A stretch of 64,000 nt of DNA from Salinimicrobium terrae DSM 17865 (GTDB lineage: Bacteria > Bacteroidota > Bacteroidia > Flavobacteriales > Flavobacteriaceae), in the NCBI RefSeq assembly GCF_000424665.1, contig NZ_KE384223.1, forward strand, positions 71,376-135,375, given 5' to 3'. The notes beneath the pieces are model-generated. The model did not search any database, had not been told where the DNA came from, and saw only the letters and a list, made by a program, of their open reading frames with translations. Position numbers and translations under genes: made by a program. Within the stretch, counting starts at the first letter, position 1. Each line of letters begins with the position of its first letter. Shown here one piece after another: positions 33,379-43,681 of this stretch.

Positions 33379-36174
33379 ATGGCTGAAGCGAAGACAATGC
33401 GATTAAATAAGGTGTTACGCGAATTCAATATTTCGTTGGATCGTGCCGTGGAATATCTCAATTCCAAAGGCCACGAAATAGAAGCGCGTCCCACCACAAA
33501 AATTTCGGGAGAGATTTATCAGGTGCTTTCTGATGAATTTCAAACCGATAAAAGTAAGAAGGTAGAGGCAAAGGAAGTTGGTGAAGAGAAGCGCAAGGAA
33601 AAAGAGAGCCTTCGTCTTGAGAGAGAGAAGGAACTGGAAGAAAAGCGCAAGCAGGAGGAGAAGCAGGAGGTTATAAGAGCGAAGTCTAACCTGGAAGGCC
33701 CAAAACAGGTAGGTAAAATCGATCTGGATAAACCAAAAACAGCTTCCCCTGAAAAATCTGAAGCTCCGGCAGAAGAGACTAAAGCGCCTGAACAGCCACA
33801 GGCCGAAACTCCCGAAGCTCCCAAAACAGAAGCTCCTAAAGCGGAAGTTCCTGAAGCAGAATCGTCAAAAGAAGAAGCACCACAAGCTGAAACTTCAAAA
33901 TCTGAAGAAAAAGCACCCGAAACTCCCGAGCCACAAGCTGAAAAGGCTGTAGAGGAGAAGTCTAAAGAAGAAACAGCACCTGAGGCTGAAGCTTCAGGGG
34001 AAAAAGAAGACGAAAATTCTACTGTTACTACTAAATATCAAAAGCTTAGTGGTCCAAATTTCACAGGAGAAAAGATTGATCTCTCCCAGTTTAAAAAGCC
34101 CGTTAAGAAGAAAGACGAAAAAGATAAAAAAGCTGAAGAGGAAAAGGAGAAGCGCAAGAAGCGTCGTCGTCGTATAAGTAAAGATGTTAAAGGCGCTCCG
34201 GGACAATCTGGTGCCGGTGCAGGATCAAAAACCAATAAAGGGAAACGTGCCCGTCCGGTTACCAAAGAGGAGCCTAGCGAAGAAGAAGTACAAAAGCAGG
34301 TACGTGAGACCCTTGAGAAACTTCAGGGTAAATCTGGTAAAGGTCGTGGTGCCAAGTACCGTAGAAATAAAAGGGATTCTCACCGTCAAAGGACCGAGGA
34401 TGCCCAACTTGAAGAAGAGAACAAGGTATTAAAGGTTACGGAATTTGTTACGGTTAGCGAAGTTGCTACCATGATGGATGTGCCGGTAACGCAAATTATC
34501 TCTGCTTGTATGTCTCTTGGAATGATGGTAACCATGAATCAGCGTCTCGATGCTGAAACTCTTTCCATTGTTGCCGAGGAATTTGACTATGAGGTGGAAT
34601 TTGTTACTGCAGATATTGACGAGCCAAAAGAAGTGGTTCCCGAAAATCCTGAAGATCTTAGTCCACGTGCGCCAATTGTCACTGTAATGGGACACGTTGA
34701 CCACGGTAAAACTTCCTTGCTGGATTATATTCGTAAGGAAAATGTAATTGCCGGGGAAAGCGGTGGGATCACTCAGCACATTGGAGCTTATGGTGTGAAA
34801 CTGGAAAATGGTCAGAAAATAACATTTTTGGATACTCCGGGTCACGAAGCCTTTACGGCTATGCGTGCCAGGGGTGCTCAGGTGACTGACCTTGCTATTA
34901 TTGTAGTGGCGGCAGATGATGATGTGATGCCTCAAACCAAGGAGGCTATTTCTCACGCCCAGGCAGCAGGGGTGCCAATCGTATTTGCAATCAATAAAGT
35001 GGATTTACCAACGGCAAATCCTGAAAAAATTAAAGAAAAACTGGCAGGAATGAACCTGTTGGTTGAAGACTGGGGCGGTAAGGTTCAGTCGCATGATATA
35101 TCGGCCAAAACAGGTCTTGGGGTAAAAGAACTTCTTGAAAAAGTGCTTCTTGAAGCCGAGATCCTGGAACTTGAGGCCAATCCCGATAAGCTTTCTACCG
35201 GTACGGTAGTTGAAGCTTACCTGGACAAAGGTAGAGGGTATGTTTCCACAATCCTGGTGCAATCAGGTACGCTGAGAATTGGAGACTATGTTCTTGCGGG
35301 TAGACATAGTGGTAAAGTGAAGGCCATGCAGGATGAACGTGGAAAAGACGTGAAAGAAGCAGGTCCTTCAACACCGGTATCTATTCTGGGTCTTGACGGT
35401 GCACCGCAGGCGGGAGACAAGTTTAAGGTAATGGCAGATGAGCGTGAAGCTAAAGATATTGCCGCCAAACGTAACCAATTGCAACGTGAGCAGTCTGTAA
35501 GGACTCAACGTCATATTACTCTTGACGAGATTGGACGCCGTATCGCACTTGGAGACTTTAAAGAACTTAATATTATTCTTAAAGGTGATGTTGATGGTTC
35601 AGTGGAAGCTCTTACCGATTCGTTCCAGAAACTTTCTACTGAAGAGATTCAGGTGAATATTATTCACAAAGGAGTTGGTGCGATTACCGAGAGTGATGTG
35701 CTACTTGCTTCAGCTTCAGATGCGATTATTATTGGATTTAATGTTAGACCAGCCGGGAATGCCCGAATGATCGCCGAGAAAGAAGAAATTGATATTAGAA
35801 CATACTCCATTATCTATGACGCCATAAACGACCTTAAGGATGCTATGGAGGGAATGCTTTCTCCTGTAATGAAGGAGGAGATTACCGGTAATGCAGAGAT
35901 CAGGGAGATCTTTAAAGTATCTAAAATTGGTACTATTGCCGGTTGTATGGTGACAGATGGTAAAATCTACAGAAACTCACGAATAAGATTAATACGTGAT
36001 GGGGTAGTGGTTTACACAGGTGAACTTGCCTCTCTTAAACGTTTTAAAGACGATGTGAAGGAAGTTTCCAAGGGTTATGATTGTGGATTGCAGATTAAGA
36101 ACTACAATGACATACAGGAAGGTGATGTGGTTGAATCCTTCCAGGAAGTTGCTGTGAAGAAAAAGTTGAAATAG
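33379..36174 (+). CDS. infB: Translation initiation factor IF-2
   Basis: A 931-residue GTPase that places initiator tRNA on the ribosome. The N-terminal 60 residues are an IF2N-type domain ([20 protein letters not shown]), followed by a long, low-complexity linker rich in Glu, Ala, Pro and Lys (about 65-310). The second IF2N-type segment leads into the G domain with P-loop GHVDHGKTS (about residue 441), DTPGHEAF and NKVD motifs. The C-terminal domains II-IV are complete ([27 protein letters not shown]). It ends the operon before a strong terminator at 36196. Confidence 0.98.
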   Translation: MAEAKTMRLNKVLREFNISLDRAVEYLNSKGHEIEARPTTKISGEIYQVLSDEFQTDKSKKVEAKEVGEEKRKEKESLRLEREKELEEKRKQEEKQEVIRAKSNLEGPKQVGKIDLDKPKTASPEKSEAPAEETKAPEQPQAETPEAPKTEAPKAEVPEAESSKEEAPQAETSKSEEKAPETPEPQAEKAVEEKSKEETAPEAEASGEKEDENSTVTTKYQKLSGPNFTGEKIDLSQFKKPVKKKDEKDKKAEEEKEKRKKRRRRISKDVKGAPGQSGAGAGSKTNKGKRARPVTKEEPSEEEVQKQVRETLEKLQGKSGKGRGAKYRRNKRDSHRQRTEDAQLEEENKVLKVTEFVTVSEVATMMDVPVTQIISACMSLGMMVTMNQRLDAETLSIVAEEFDYEVEFVTADIDEPKEVVPENPEDLSPRAPIVTVMGHVDHGKTSLLDYIRKENVIAGESGGITQHIGAYGVKLENGQKITFLDTPGHEAFTAMRARGAQVTDLAIIVVAADDDVMPQTKEAISHAQAAGVPIVFAINKVDLPTANPEKIKEKLAGMNLLVEDWGGKVQSHDISAKTGLGVKELLEKVLLEAEILELEANPDKLSTGTVVEAYLDKGRGYVSTILVQSGTLRIGDYVLAGRHSGKVKAMQDERGKDVKEAGPSTPVSILGLDGAPQAGDKFKVMADEREAKDIAAKRNQLQREQSVRTQRHITLDEIGRRIALGDFKELNIILKGDVDGSVEALTDSFQKLSTEEIQVNIIHKGVGAITESDVLLASASDAIIIGFNVRPAGNARMIAEKEEIDIRTYSIIYDAINDLKDAMEGMLSPVMKEEITGNAEIREIFKVSKIGTIAGCMVTDGKIYRNSRIRLIRDGVVVYTGELASLKRFKDDVKEVSKGYDCGLQIKNYNDIQEGDVVESFQEVAVKKKLK

Positions 36175-36195
36175 AACTTAGGTAATTTGAAAATA

Positions 36196-36227
36196 AAAGG
36201 GACGCATTGGCGTCCCTTTATTTTTTT
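36196..36227. terminator. Terminator between infB and the SPOR gene
   Basis: AAAGGGACGC and GCGTCCCTTT form a 10-bp stem with loop ATTG, followed by ATTTTTTT on the plus strand. A-rich sequence on the other side lets it serve the convergent SPOR gene as well. Confidence 0.9.
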
Positions 36228-36242
36228 ACAAAATAAGATGTT

Positions 36243-36629
36243 TTATCTTTTTTCCGGTTTAAATCTAAATGCTGCCGGGAATGATTTCTTTATTTCCAGC
36301 AAAGCTCTGTCTGCCTCCAGGCTGTTCCTGAAATTTCCAACCCAGACTTTATAATTTGGCGTTTCAAAGACTATGGTTGACGACCATTCGGGAAAGAGGG
36401 ATCTATACTCCTTTATTATCTTACTGGCCTGATTGTTATCCCCGGAGAATAATTGTATCCTGTAGCGTTCGCCAATAACTCCATCTTGAACCATTTCGGT
36501 TTTTTGTTCCAGTAGTGCAGGGATGATTTCGTCCTGATGGATTGATACCTGCCCTTGCTGTGCCTGTGTGGCTGCTGTTGCTCCAAATAAAAATACAGTT
36601 ACCAGGATTAACTTGCTTTTTCTCAACAT
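36243..36629 (-). CDS. Secreted SPOR-domain protein
   Basis: A 128-residue exported protein. The signal peptide covers about residues 1-23 (KLILVTVFLFGATAATQAQ). The mature part is one SPOR domain (YRIQLFSGDNNQASKIIKEY, then YKVWVGNFRNSLEADRALL and FPAAFRFKPEKR), the fold that binds denuded peptidoglycan glycans. Probably acts in the periplasm on cell-wall growth or division. A consensus -7 element (36652-36659, minus strand) lies 22 bp before the ATG. Convergent with infB. Confidence 0.9.
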   Translation of the reverse strand: MLRKSKLILVTVFLFGATAATQAQQGQVSIHQDEIIPALLEQKTEMVQDGVIGERYRIQLFSGDNNQASKIIKEYRSLFPEWSSTIVFETPNYKVWVGNFRNSLEADRALLEIKKSFPAAFRFKPEKR

Positions 36630-36651
36630 TTCTTCTTAATTTTCTGAATTA

Positions 36652-36659
36652 CAAAAGTA
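36652..36659 (-). promoter_or_regulatory. -7 element of the SPOR gene
   Basis: Read on the minus strand the site is TACTTTTG, an exact TAnnTTTG match, 22 bp upstream of the ATG at 36629. Confidence 0.6.
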
Positions 36660-36745
36660 TAACTTTAGCCCTTAATTCTGCTCTTAACAGTTATTTAGAA
36701 CAGTTATAAATTAATTGGCTGTCCTCTCAAATCGAACTTAAGTAT

Positions 36746-36753
36746 TACTTTTG
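36746..36753 (+). promoter_or_regulatory. Candidate -7 element of the act-cox operon
   Basis: TACTTTTG matches the consensus exactly but lies 92 bp before the actA ATG (36846), implying an 80-base leader. A weaker TTTTTG-type site near 36780 is an alternative. Confidence 0.45.
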
Positions 36754-36845
36754 TCGGTAAATTTTTTGGTGCTAAAATATGATTTTTGTCACGTTTTTAA
36801 TCCATTAAAAATCGTACCAAATAAGACGTTAATTCAACTTATAAT

Positions 36846-38222
36846 ATGAAAAAGGTGAAATACCGCCCTTCAGCCACGCGATTACTTATATTAAGTTTTT
36901 CGTTTTTCCTTTCATTTTCTACGCTTGTCCTGGCCCAGGATGACTCCGAACTATCTGAGGATCCTGAACAGGGGATTTCCGAGCGACAGGGTGATGTTGC
37001 CGGACCCATGGAGTCAAACGTGGAGGCAGAAGCTTCCGGAGATGCGGCTGTAGGTAAAGAGCTTTTTAACACGCTGTGTGCTGCCTGTCATAAGCTTGAC
37101 GCCAATTCTATTGGTCCGCCACTTAGAGGAATAGGGGAGATTAGGGAAACCGACTGGCTGCATGCCTGGATAAGAAATTCCCAGGCCTTAATCGCAGCAG
37201 GAGACGAGCAGGCGGTTGCTATTTATAATGAATACAATCAGGTAGCAATGCCGCCTTTTCCGCAGTTAAGTGATGCGGATATCGATAATATTCTTGCGTA
37301 TGTGAATGCGCCAAAGGCCGTGCCACAGGCACAGCAAGTGGGTGGACAGGCTGCCGGTGCCAGTGATGGTGGAGGCGGAATCTCTACAGATATTCTTCTT
37401 GGGATATTAGCATTTATCTTATTAATGCTACTTGTCATCCTGTATCTTGTAAATAAAACTCTTAGACGATTTGCGGCTGCAAGCGGTGTAGAATTGCCGG
37501 TAAGAGAAAAAAGAGGTAAACCTGTCTGGAAATCTTTTGTTGAAAACCAATTCCTGGTAATTGTCACTGCTGTTGTTCTTGTATTGGTAGGCTCTTATTT
37601 CGCCTATGGATGGATGATGCAGGTTGGGGTTGATCAGGGGTATCAGCCAATTCAGCCAATTCACTTCTCTCACAAGATTCATGCGGGAGACAATCAAATT
37701 GAATGTAAATTCTGTCACAGTTCTGCCAGAGTATCCAAAACTTCGGGGATTCCATCTTTGAATGTATGTATGAATTGTCACAAAACTATTAGCGAAGTGG
37801 CTGAAAGTACGGCCACAGAGGAATATTCAAAAGAATTTTATGACGGTGAAATTGCAAAATTATATGAAGCAGTTGGCTGGGATGTAACCCAGCAAGCTTA
37901 TACGGGAGAGACCGAGCCGGTTAAATGGATAAGAATACACAACCTGCCAGATTTTGCATACTTCCATCACGCACAGCACGTAGAAGTTGGGGGTATTGCC
38001 TGTCAAACCTGCCATGGACCTGTTGAGGAAATGGAAATAATGTATCAAAACGCTCCGCTTACAATGGGATGGTGTATTAACTGTCACCGGGAGACAAATG
38101 TCCGTACGGCGGGGAATGAATATTACGAGAAGGTTCATGAAGAACTTTCCAAAAAGTATGGAGTAGAGGAATTAACAGTTGCCCAAATGGGGGGACTGGA
38201 ATGTGCCAAGTGCCATTATTAA
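36846..38222 (+). CDS. actA: Alternative complex III subunit A, multihaem cytochrome c with fused monohaem domain
   Basis: A 458-residue membrane-bound cytochrome of the quinol:cytochrome c oxidoreductase. Six CxxCH haem sites are visible: CAACH (near residue 78) in an N-terminal monohaem cytochrome c domain, then CKFCH, CMNCH, CQTCH, CINCH and CAKCH in the pentahaem ActA part. A signal peptide is at residues 10-31 and transmembrane helices near 187-205 and 236-254. The extra monohaem domain is fused in front of the classical ActA. It is the first gene of a tight plus-strand operon, actABCDEF-coxBA. Acts at the periplasmic face of the membrane. Confidence 0.95.
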   Translation: MKKVKYRPSATRLLILSFSFFLSFSTLVLAQDDSELSEDPEQGISERQGDVAGPMESNVEAEASGDAAVGKELFNTLCAACHKLDANSIGPPLRGIGEIRETDWLHAWIRNSQALIAAGDEQAVAIYNEYNQVAMPPFPQLSDADIDNILAYVNAPKAVPQAQQVGGQAAGASDGGGGISTDILLGILAFILLMLLVILYLVNKTLRRFAAASGVELPVREKRGKPVWKSFVENQFLVIVTAVVLVLVGSYFAYGWMMQVGVDQGYQPIQPIHFSHKIHAGDNQIECKFCHSSARVSKTSGIPSLNVCMNCHKTISEVAESTATEEYSKEFYDGEIAKLYEAVGWDVTQQAYTGETEPVKWIRIHNLPDFAYFHHAQHVEVGGIACQTCHGPVEEMEIMYQNAPLTMGWCINCHRETNVRTAGNEYYEKVHEELSKKYGVEELTVAQMGGLECAKCHY

Positions 38223-38245
38223 TTTAAAAAGTAGAAAGTAAGCAT

Positions 38246-41200
38246 ATGTCATCAAACAAGAAATACTGGAAAAGTGTTGAAGAGCTGAAGGAATCCAGCT
38301 CAATTGTTGAGACGCACAGCCAGAAGGAATTTGTGGAGGAGATCCCGACAGATGAATTTTTGGGTAACAAAGAGACTCTTGAAGGTTCGACGACATCCAG
38401 GAGAGACTTTTTGAAGTACGTTGGTTTTAGTACTGCAGCAGCTTCTTTGGCTGCCTGTGAAGGACCGGTAATGAAATCTATTCCATATGTGGTCCAACCC
38501 GAAAGGATTGTTCCCGGGGTAGCAAATTATTACGCCACTACTATGGCCGATGGATTTGATTTTTCCAGTATTCTGGTTAGAACGCGGGAAGGGCGACCTA
38601 TAAAGGTTGAAGTAAACACCATGGGAACTACCGGTGCAAATGCTAGAGTACAGGCATCTGTGCTGTCATTGTACGACAATAAAAGACTTCAAAGGCCAAT
38701 GGCTAATGGGGAGGTAGTTTCCTGGGAGCAGTTCGATCGTGAAGTAACAGAAAAGCTCAACAATGTGAACGGAGACATCGTATTGTTGACGCAGACCTTC
38801 GCAAGTCCTTCCACTGCAAAGCTTATTAATGAATTTTCGCAAAAGTACGGGAATGTAAGGCACGTGGTTTACGACACGGTTTCTGAAGATCATATTCTGG
38901 ATGCCTTTGAAAGACGTTACGGAAGAAGAGCCATACCATCTTATGATTTTGCTTCAGCCGAGGTGATAGTATCTATTGGAGCAGACTTCCTTGGAGACTG
39001 GGCCGGTGGTGGTCATGATGCGGGATATGCAAAAGGACGCCTGCCAGTTGAGGGTAAGATGTCGCGGCACGTACAATTTGAATCAAATTTTTCCCTTACC
39101 GGTGCCAACGCCGATAAGAGAATACCTTTAACACTGTCACAACAAAAAGCAGCTCTGGCTGCCCTTCATGGTTATGTAACAGGAGGTTCTTCTACAAGTG
39201 ATCTACCTGCTCATATCGATGATGCCCTTATTAAAGCTGCAAGGCAGCTGCGCAAGGCCGGTAGTGGAGCCGTGGTGGTGACAGGAATTCCTGAAGTTGA
39301 TGCCCAGTCATTGGCACTCTCAATAAATGAAGCTCTTGGAAGTGCAGTCATGAATACTGAAAATCCACGAATGCTGCGTCAGGGAAATACTGCCGAAGTG
39401 AAGCAGTTAGTAGCCGATATGCAGGCTGGACAGGTAGGTGCAATCTTAATTGCGGGAGTAAATCCTGTGTACAGCCTTCCGTTTTCTGAAGAGTTCGTTG
39501 AAGGTATGGCTAAGGTTGACCTTAAGGTGGCCTTTTCCATGAAGAATGATGAAACTGCATTATTATCAGACTATGTGGCGGCTACCCCACATTACCTGGA
39601 GAGCTGGGGGGATGTAGAATTTACTCCTACCAAATTCGGTTTAATGCAGCCTACTATAAGACCACTTTTTGATACCAGTCAGTTTCAGGATGTTCTCCTA
39701 AGATGGACAGATAACAATATGTCGTATGGAGATTATATGCAGAACACCTGGGAAGCATCTATGGGATTCTCTGCCTGGGTGGATGCTTTGCATGATGGTG
39801 TTTTTGAAGGTACTTCTCCCTGGAATGTGGCTGTAGGGTCGGGGCCCGGAGAAACTACCGCTGCAATTGATGACGATGCAGCTGTACGAAATCTTACTGC
39901 AACTCCTTCGGAAGGTTTAGAGCTTGAGCTTTTCACTTCGGTTTCAATGGGTAGTGGTAACATGGCAAATAACCCGTGGCTGCACGAATTGCCAGATCCA
40001 ATTACGCGTGCTTCCTGGGATAATTATCTCAAGATCTCTAAATATGATGCTGAAGCGCTGGACCTTGAAAATGAACATGTATCTAATGGAGCCATCAACG
40101 GGAACTATGTGAACCTGAAAGTTGGGGATACTGTGCTTGAAAAAGTTCCTGTGTTCATCCAGCCGGGACAGGCGAGAGGTGTTGTTTCTCTTGCACTGGG
40201 CTACGGAAAGAAAGAAGGGATCCAACGTGAAATGCAGGTAGGTGTTAATGCTTATCCATTGTATAAAGATTTCAAATCTTTCCAGAATGTTACCATAGAA
40301 AAGACAGCAGGGGTTCATGAATTTGCATGCTTGCAGCTGCACACTACCTTAATGGGAAGGGAAGATATTGTTAAAGAAACAACTTTGGAGATCTTTAACA
40401 CCCAGGATACTCATGTATGGAATAAAATACCCCAGGTTTCCTTAAATCACATCGAAACTCCGGTGACATCACCAGATGTTGATCTTTGGGATGGTTTTGA
40501 TCGTTCTGTTGGACATTTTTTTAAGATGTCTATTGATCTTAATACATGTACGGGATGTGCCGCTTGTGTTATAGCATGTAACGCCGAAAACAATGTTCCC
40601 GTAGTAGGAAAAGAAGAAGTGCGTAAATATCGCGATATGCACTGGTTGCGAATTGACCGCTATTATTCTTCTGAAGATTCATTCGCAGAGGATATTGAAA
40701 AGAAAGATAATATGAGCGGACTGGGAGATTCGCTTTCCCAGTTTGGCGAACTGGAAGATGCTTCAGATAATCCTCAGGTTGTTTTCCAGCCAATGTTATG
40801 TCAGCATTGTAATCATGCTCCCTGTGAAACTGTTTGTCCTGTGGCTGCCACTATGCACGGTCGCCAGGGACAAAACCAAATGATCTACAATAGATGTGTG
40901 GGTACCCGATACTGTGCAAACAACTGCCCGTATAAAGTGAGAAGGTTTAACTGGTTCCTTTATGCAAAAAATGAGGAGTTTGATTACCACATGAATAATG
41001 ATCTCGGCCGAATGGTGCTGAACCCTGATGTTACAGTGAGATCCAGAGGAGTTATGGAAAAATGTTCTTTTTGTATTCAACGCACACAAAGAACCATTCT
41101 TGATGCCAAGCTTGAAGGAGGGGCAATCAATGATGGGGAATTCCATACTGCCTGTTCCGCGGCCTGTGATAAGGGAGCTATTGTTTTTGGTGATGTGAAT

Positions 41201-41323
41201 GATGAGACGAGTCTTATATCAGCTTTACGTGAAAGTGACAGGATGTATCACGCTCTTGAGTATGTTGGCACGAAACCGAACGTAATGTACCAGACAAAAG
41301 TCCGCAATACATCTGAAGCATAA
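38246..41323 (+). CDS. actB: Alternative complex III subunit B, molybdopterin-like and iron-sulfur protein
   Basis: A 1025-residue protein with a non-terminal Tat-type signal (TSRRDFLKYVGFSTAAASLAAC, motif at about residues 51-72, preceded by 50 residues), as in the TAT-variant family of this complex. The central region resembles molybdopterin oxidoreductases but ActB of known complexes has no Mo cofactor. The C-terminal part carries four cysteine clusters: CTGCAACVIAC, CQHCNHAPCETVCP, CVGTRYCANNCP and CSFCIQRT with a late CSAAC, fitting three [4Fe-4S] and one [3Fe-4S] centres. It passes electrons within the quinol oxidase complex. 23 bp after actA. Confidence 0.95.
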   Translation: MSSNKKYWKSVEELKESSSIVETHSQKEFVEEIPTDEFLGNKETLEGSTTSRRDFLKYVGFSTAAASLAACEGPVMKSIPYVVQPERIVPGVANYYATTMADGFDFSSILVRTREGRPIKVEVNTMGTTGANARVQASVLSLYDNKRLQRPMANGEVVSWEQFDREVTEKLNNVNGDIVLLTQTFASPSTAKLINEFSQKYGNVRHVVYDTVSEDHILDAFERRYGRRAIPSYDFASAEVIVSIGADFLGDWAGGGHDAGYAKGRLPVEGKMSRHVQFESNFSLTGANADKRIPLTLSQQKAALAALHGYVTGGSSTSDLPAHIDDALIKAARQLRKAGSGAVVVTGIPEVDAQSLALSINEALGSAVMNTENPRMLRQGNTAEVKQLVADMQAGQVGAILIAGVNPVYSLPFSEEFVEGMAKVDLKVAFSMKNDETALLSDYVAATPHYLESWGDVEFTPTKFGLMQPTIRPLFDTSQFQDVLLRWTDNNMSYGDYMQNTWEASMGFSAWVDALHDGVFEGTSPWNVAVGSGPGETTAAIDDDAAVRNLTATPSEGLELELFTSVSMGSGNMANNPWLHELPDPITRASWDNYLKISKYDAEALDLENEHVSNGAINGNYVNLKVGDTVLEKVPVFIQPGQARGVVSLALGYGKKEGIQREMQVGVNAYPLYKDFKSFQNVTIEKTAGVHEFACLQLHTTLMGREDIVKETTLEIFNTQDTHVWNKIPQVSLNHIETPVTSPDVDLWDGFDRSVGHFFKMSIDLNTCTGCAACVIACNAENNVPVVGKEEVRKYRDMHWLRIDRYYSSEDSFAEDIEKKDNMSGLGDSLSQFGELEDASDNPQVVFQPMLCQHCNHAPCETVCPVAATMHGRQGQNQMIYNRCVGTRYCANNCPYKVRRFNWFLYAKNEEFDYHMNNDLGRMVLNPDVTVRSRGVMEKCSFCIQRTQRTILDAKLEGGAINDGEFHTACSAACDKGAIVFGDVNDETSLISALRESDRMYHALEYVGTKPNVMYQTKVRNTSEA

Positions 41324-41357
41324 AAAAGTATATTAAAGAATCAATTATAAAAAGCAT

Positions 41358-43142
41358 ATGTCTCATTACGAAGCACCTATTCGAAAGCCTTTAGTTCTTG
41401 GCGATAAGACTTATCATGATGTTACGGTAGATGTTGCTGCTCCTGTTGAAGGGCGGGCAAACAAATCATGGTGGATAGTTTTCTCTATTGCGCTTATAGC
41501 TTTCCTGTGGGGATTGGGTTGTATTATTTATACGGTTTCTGTAGGAATTGGTACCTGGGGATTAAACAGAACAGTAGGTTGGGCGTGGGATATCACCAAC
41601 TTTGTATGGTGGGTAGGTATTGGTCACGCCGGTACACTTATCTCGGCAGTTCTATTACTCTTCCGCCAAAAATGGAGAATGGCCATTAACCGTTCTGCAG
41701 AGGCTATGACAATCTTTTCGGTTGTTCAGGCTGGATTGTTTCCTATTATTCACATGGGGCGTCCATGGCTGGCTTATTGGGTACTTCCTATTCCAAACCA
41801 GTTCGGTTCCCTTTGGGTAAATTTCAATTCTCCCCTGCTTTGGGATGTATTCGCGATCTCCACCTATCTTTCAGTTTCTTTAGTTTTCTGGTGGACAGGA
41901 TTACTGCCAGATTTTGCCATGATTAGAGATCGAGCCGTAAAACCCTTTCAAAAACATATTTACGGAATATTAAGCTTTGGGTGGAGTGGGCGTGCCAAAG
42001 ACTGGCAACGCTTTGAAGAGGTGTCACTTGTTCTGGCCGGTTTGGCTACTCCTCTTGTATTATCTGTACACACTATTGTATCTTTTGACTTTGCCACTTC
42101 GGTGATTCCGGGATGGCATACAACGATCTTTCCGCCTTATTTTGTGGCGGGGGCGATCTTCTCCGGATTCGCAATGGTGAATACGCTTCTCATTATTATG
42201 AGGAAGGTTTCCCATCTCGAGGATTATATAACTATCCAGCATATCGAATTGATGAACATTGTAATTATGATCACAGGTTCTATTGTTGGTGTGGCTTATA
42301 TTACCGAGCTGTTCATGGCGTGGTACTCGGGTGTGGAATACGAACAATACGCATTTCTTAACCGTGCAACCGGTCCTTACGCCTGGGCTTACTGGGCGAT
42401 GATGACCTGTAACGTATTTTCTCCACAGTTCATGTGGTTTAAAAAGCTGCGTACAAGTATCATGTTCTCTTTTATTATTTCCATTGTGGTGAACATAGGG
42501 ATGTGGTTTGAGCGGTTTGTTATTATTGTAACTTCACTTCACAGAGATTACTTACCGTCTTCATGGACTATGTTCTCTCCAACCTTTGTGGATATCGGGA
42601 TTTTTATTGGAACCATTGGTTTCTTCTTTGTTCTATTCCTGCTTTATGCAAGAACTTTCCCTGTGATCGCGCAAGCAGAGGTTAAGACAATTCTTAAAGC
42701 TTCTGGGGATAGATATAAAAAATTACGTGAGGAGCATGGAGACCATGCAGATCATACTAACACGATCGTAAGAGAACCAGTGTCAAATGTTGAAGAAGGG
42801 TGGATTAAAAGAAATGAATACGATAAAAAGAGGGATCACGAACCCACAACTCATACAGAAGGTTTAACTAGTTCTGAGGTAGATAAAGATAAAATTGATG
42901 AAATGCTTCACCGCATTGGAGTGTTTGATCCTGCAACTCAAAATGCAGATAACCTGCAAAAGCTTGGCGGCGTTGGACCTTTAATGGAACAAAAGCTTCA
43001 CCAGGTAGGTATTTATACTTATGCACAGGTGAGCAATCTTTCTGGGGACGATTATATTTTGCTTGACAGGGTAATAGATAACTTCCCTACTGCAGAGAAT
43101 AGAGGAGATTGGAATCAGCAGGCAAACCAACTTAAAAATTAA
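41358..43142 (+). CDS. actC: Alternative complex III subunit C, NrfD/PsrC family, with C-terminal extension
   Basis: A 594-residue integral membrane protein with about ten transmembrane helices of the NrfD/PsrC type, the quinol-binding subunit of the complex (for example WWVGIGHAGTLISAVLLLF and HTIVSFDFATSVIPGW). The membrane part ends near residue 440. A charged linker follows, then about 60 residues with helix-hairpin-helix-like sequence (LQKLGGVGPLMEQKLHQVGI near 535, then YTYAQVSNLSGDDYILLDRV). This extension is not part of the basic NrfD fold. Located between actB and actD, 34 and 6 bp away. Confidence 0.94.
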   Translation: MSHYEAPIRKPLVLGDKTYHDVTVDVAAPVEGRANKSWWIVFSIALIAFLWGLGCIIYTVSVGIGTWGLNRTVGWAWDITNFVWWVGIGHAGTLISAVLLLFRQKWRMAINRSAEAMTIFSVVQAGLFPIIHMGRPWLAYWVLPIPNQFGSLWVNFNSPLLWDVFAISTYLSVSLVFWWTGLLPDFAMIRDRAVKPFQKHIYGILSFGWSGRAKDWQRFEEVSLVLAGLATPLVLSVHTIVSFDFATSVIPGWHTTIFPPYFVAGAIFSGFAMVNTLLIIMRKVSHLEDYITIQHIELMNIVIMITGSIVGVAYITELFMAWYSGVEYEQYAFLNRATGPYAWAYWAMMTCNVFSPQFMWFKKLRTSIMFSFIISIVVNIGMWFERFVIIVTSLHRDYLPSSWTMFSPTFVDIGIFIGTIGFFFVLFLLYARTFPVIAQAEVKTILKASGDRYKKLREEHGDHADHTNTIVREPVSNVEEGWIKRNEYDKKRDHEPTTHTEGLTSSEVDKDKIDEMLHRIGVFDPATQNADNLQKLGGVGPLMEQKLHQVGIYTYAQVSNLSGDDYILLDRVIDNFPTAENRGDWNQQANQLKN

Positions 43143-43148
43143 TTTATA

Positions 43149-43676
43149 ATGGCATCTAAAGTTATACACGCTCTTTATACAGATGATGACTTGCTACTAC
43201 AGGCAGTTAGGCAAGTAAGAGAAGCTCGTTACAGGATTGGAGAGATCTATACGCCGTTTCCAGTTCACGGACTCGACAAGGCGATGGGGCTTGCTCCAAC
43301 CCGGCTGGCAATAACCTCTTTTATTTACGTGATTATTGGATTAGTGGTGGCGGTTGCCATGATGAATTTTATTATGATTGAAGACTGGCCTATGGATATT
43401 GGAGGGAAGCCCAGCTTTACCTTTATTCAGAACAGCCCTGCGTTTGTACCCATAATGTTTGAATTAACTGTATTTTTTGCTGCCCACCTTATGGTGTTTA
43501 CTTTCTTTATGAGAAGCAAATTGTGGCCCTTCAAAAAAGCTGAAAATCCCGATGTAAGAACTACCGATGATCACTTCCTAATGGAGGTTGTAATAGGTAA
43601 TCATGATGCAGAGGAGCTAACTGAATTCTTGTTTAATACAGGAGCTTCGGAAATTAAACTAATAGATAACAAATAA
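43149..43676 (+). CDS. actD: Alternative complex III subunit D (DUF3341)
   Basis: A 175-residue DUF3341 protein, a membrane subunit of the act complex. Two transmembrane helices are visible (about residues 56-78 and 98-118) after an N-terminal soluble segment with the family motif EIYTPFPVHGLDKAMG (residues 31-46). It starts 6 bp after actC. Its C-terminal tail faces away from the membrane. No catalytic role is known; ActD is structural. Confidence 0.93.
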   Translation: MASKVIHALYTDDDLLLQAVRQVREARYRIGEIYTPFPVHGLDKAMGLAPTRLAITSFIYVIIGLVVAVAMMNFIMIEDWPMDIGGKPSFTFIQNSPAFVPIMFELTVFFAAHLMVFTFFMRSKLWPFKKAENPDVRTTDDHFLMEVVIGNHDAEELTEFLFNTGASEIKLIDNK

Positions 43677-43681
43677 ACCCA

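Noticed and set aside
34429-34956. A 175-residue minus-strand frame in infB
   Set aside because: Antisense to the IF-2 G domain, whose motifs are complete on the plus strand.
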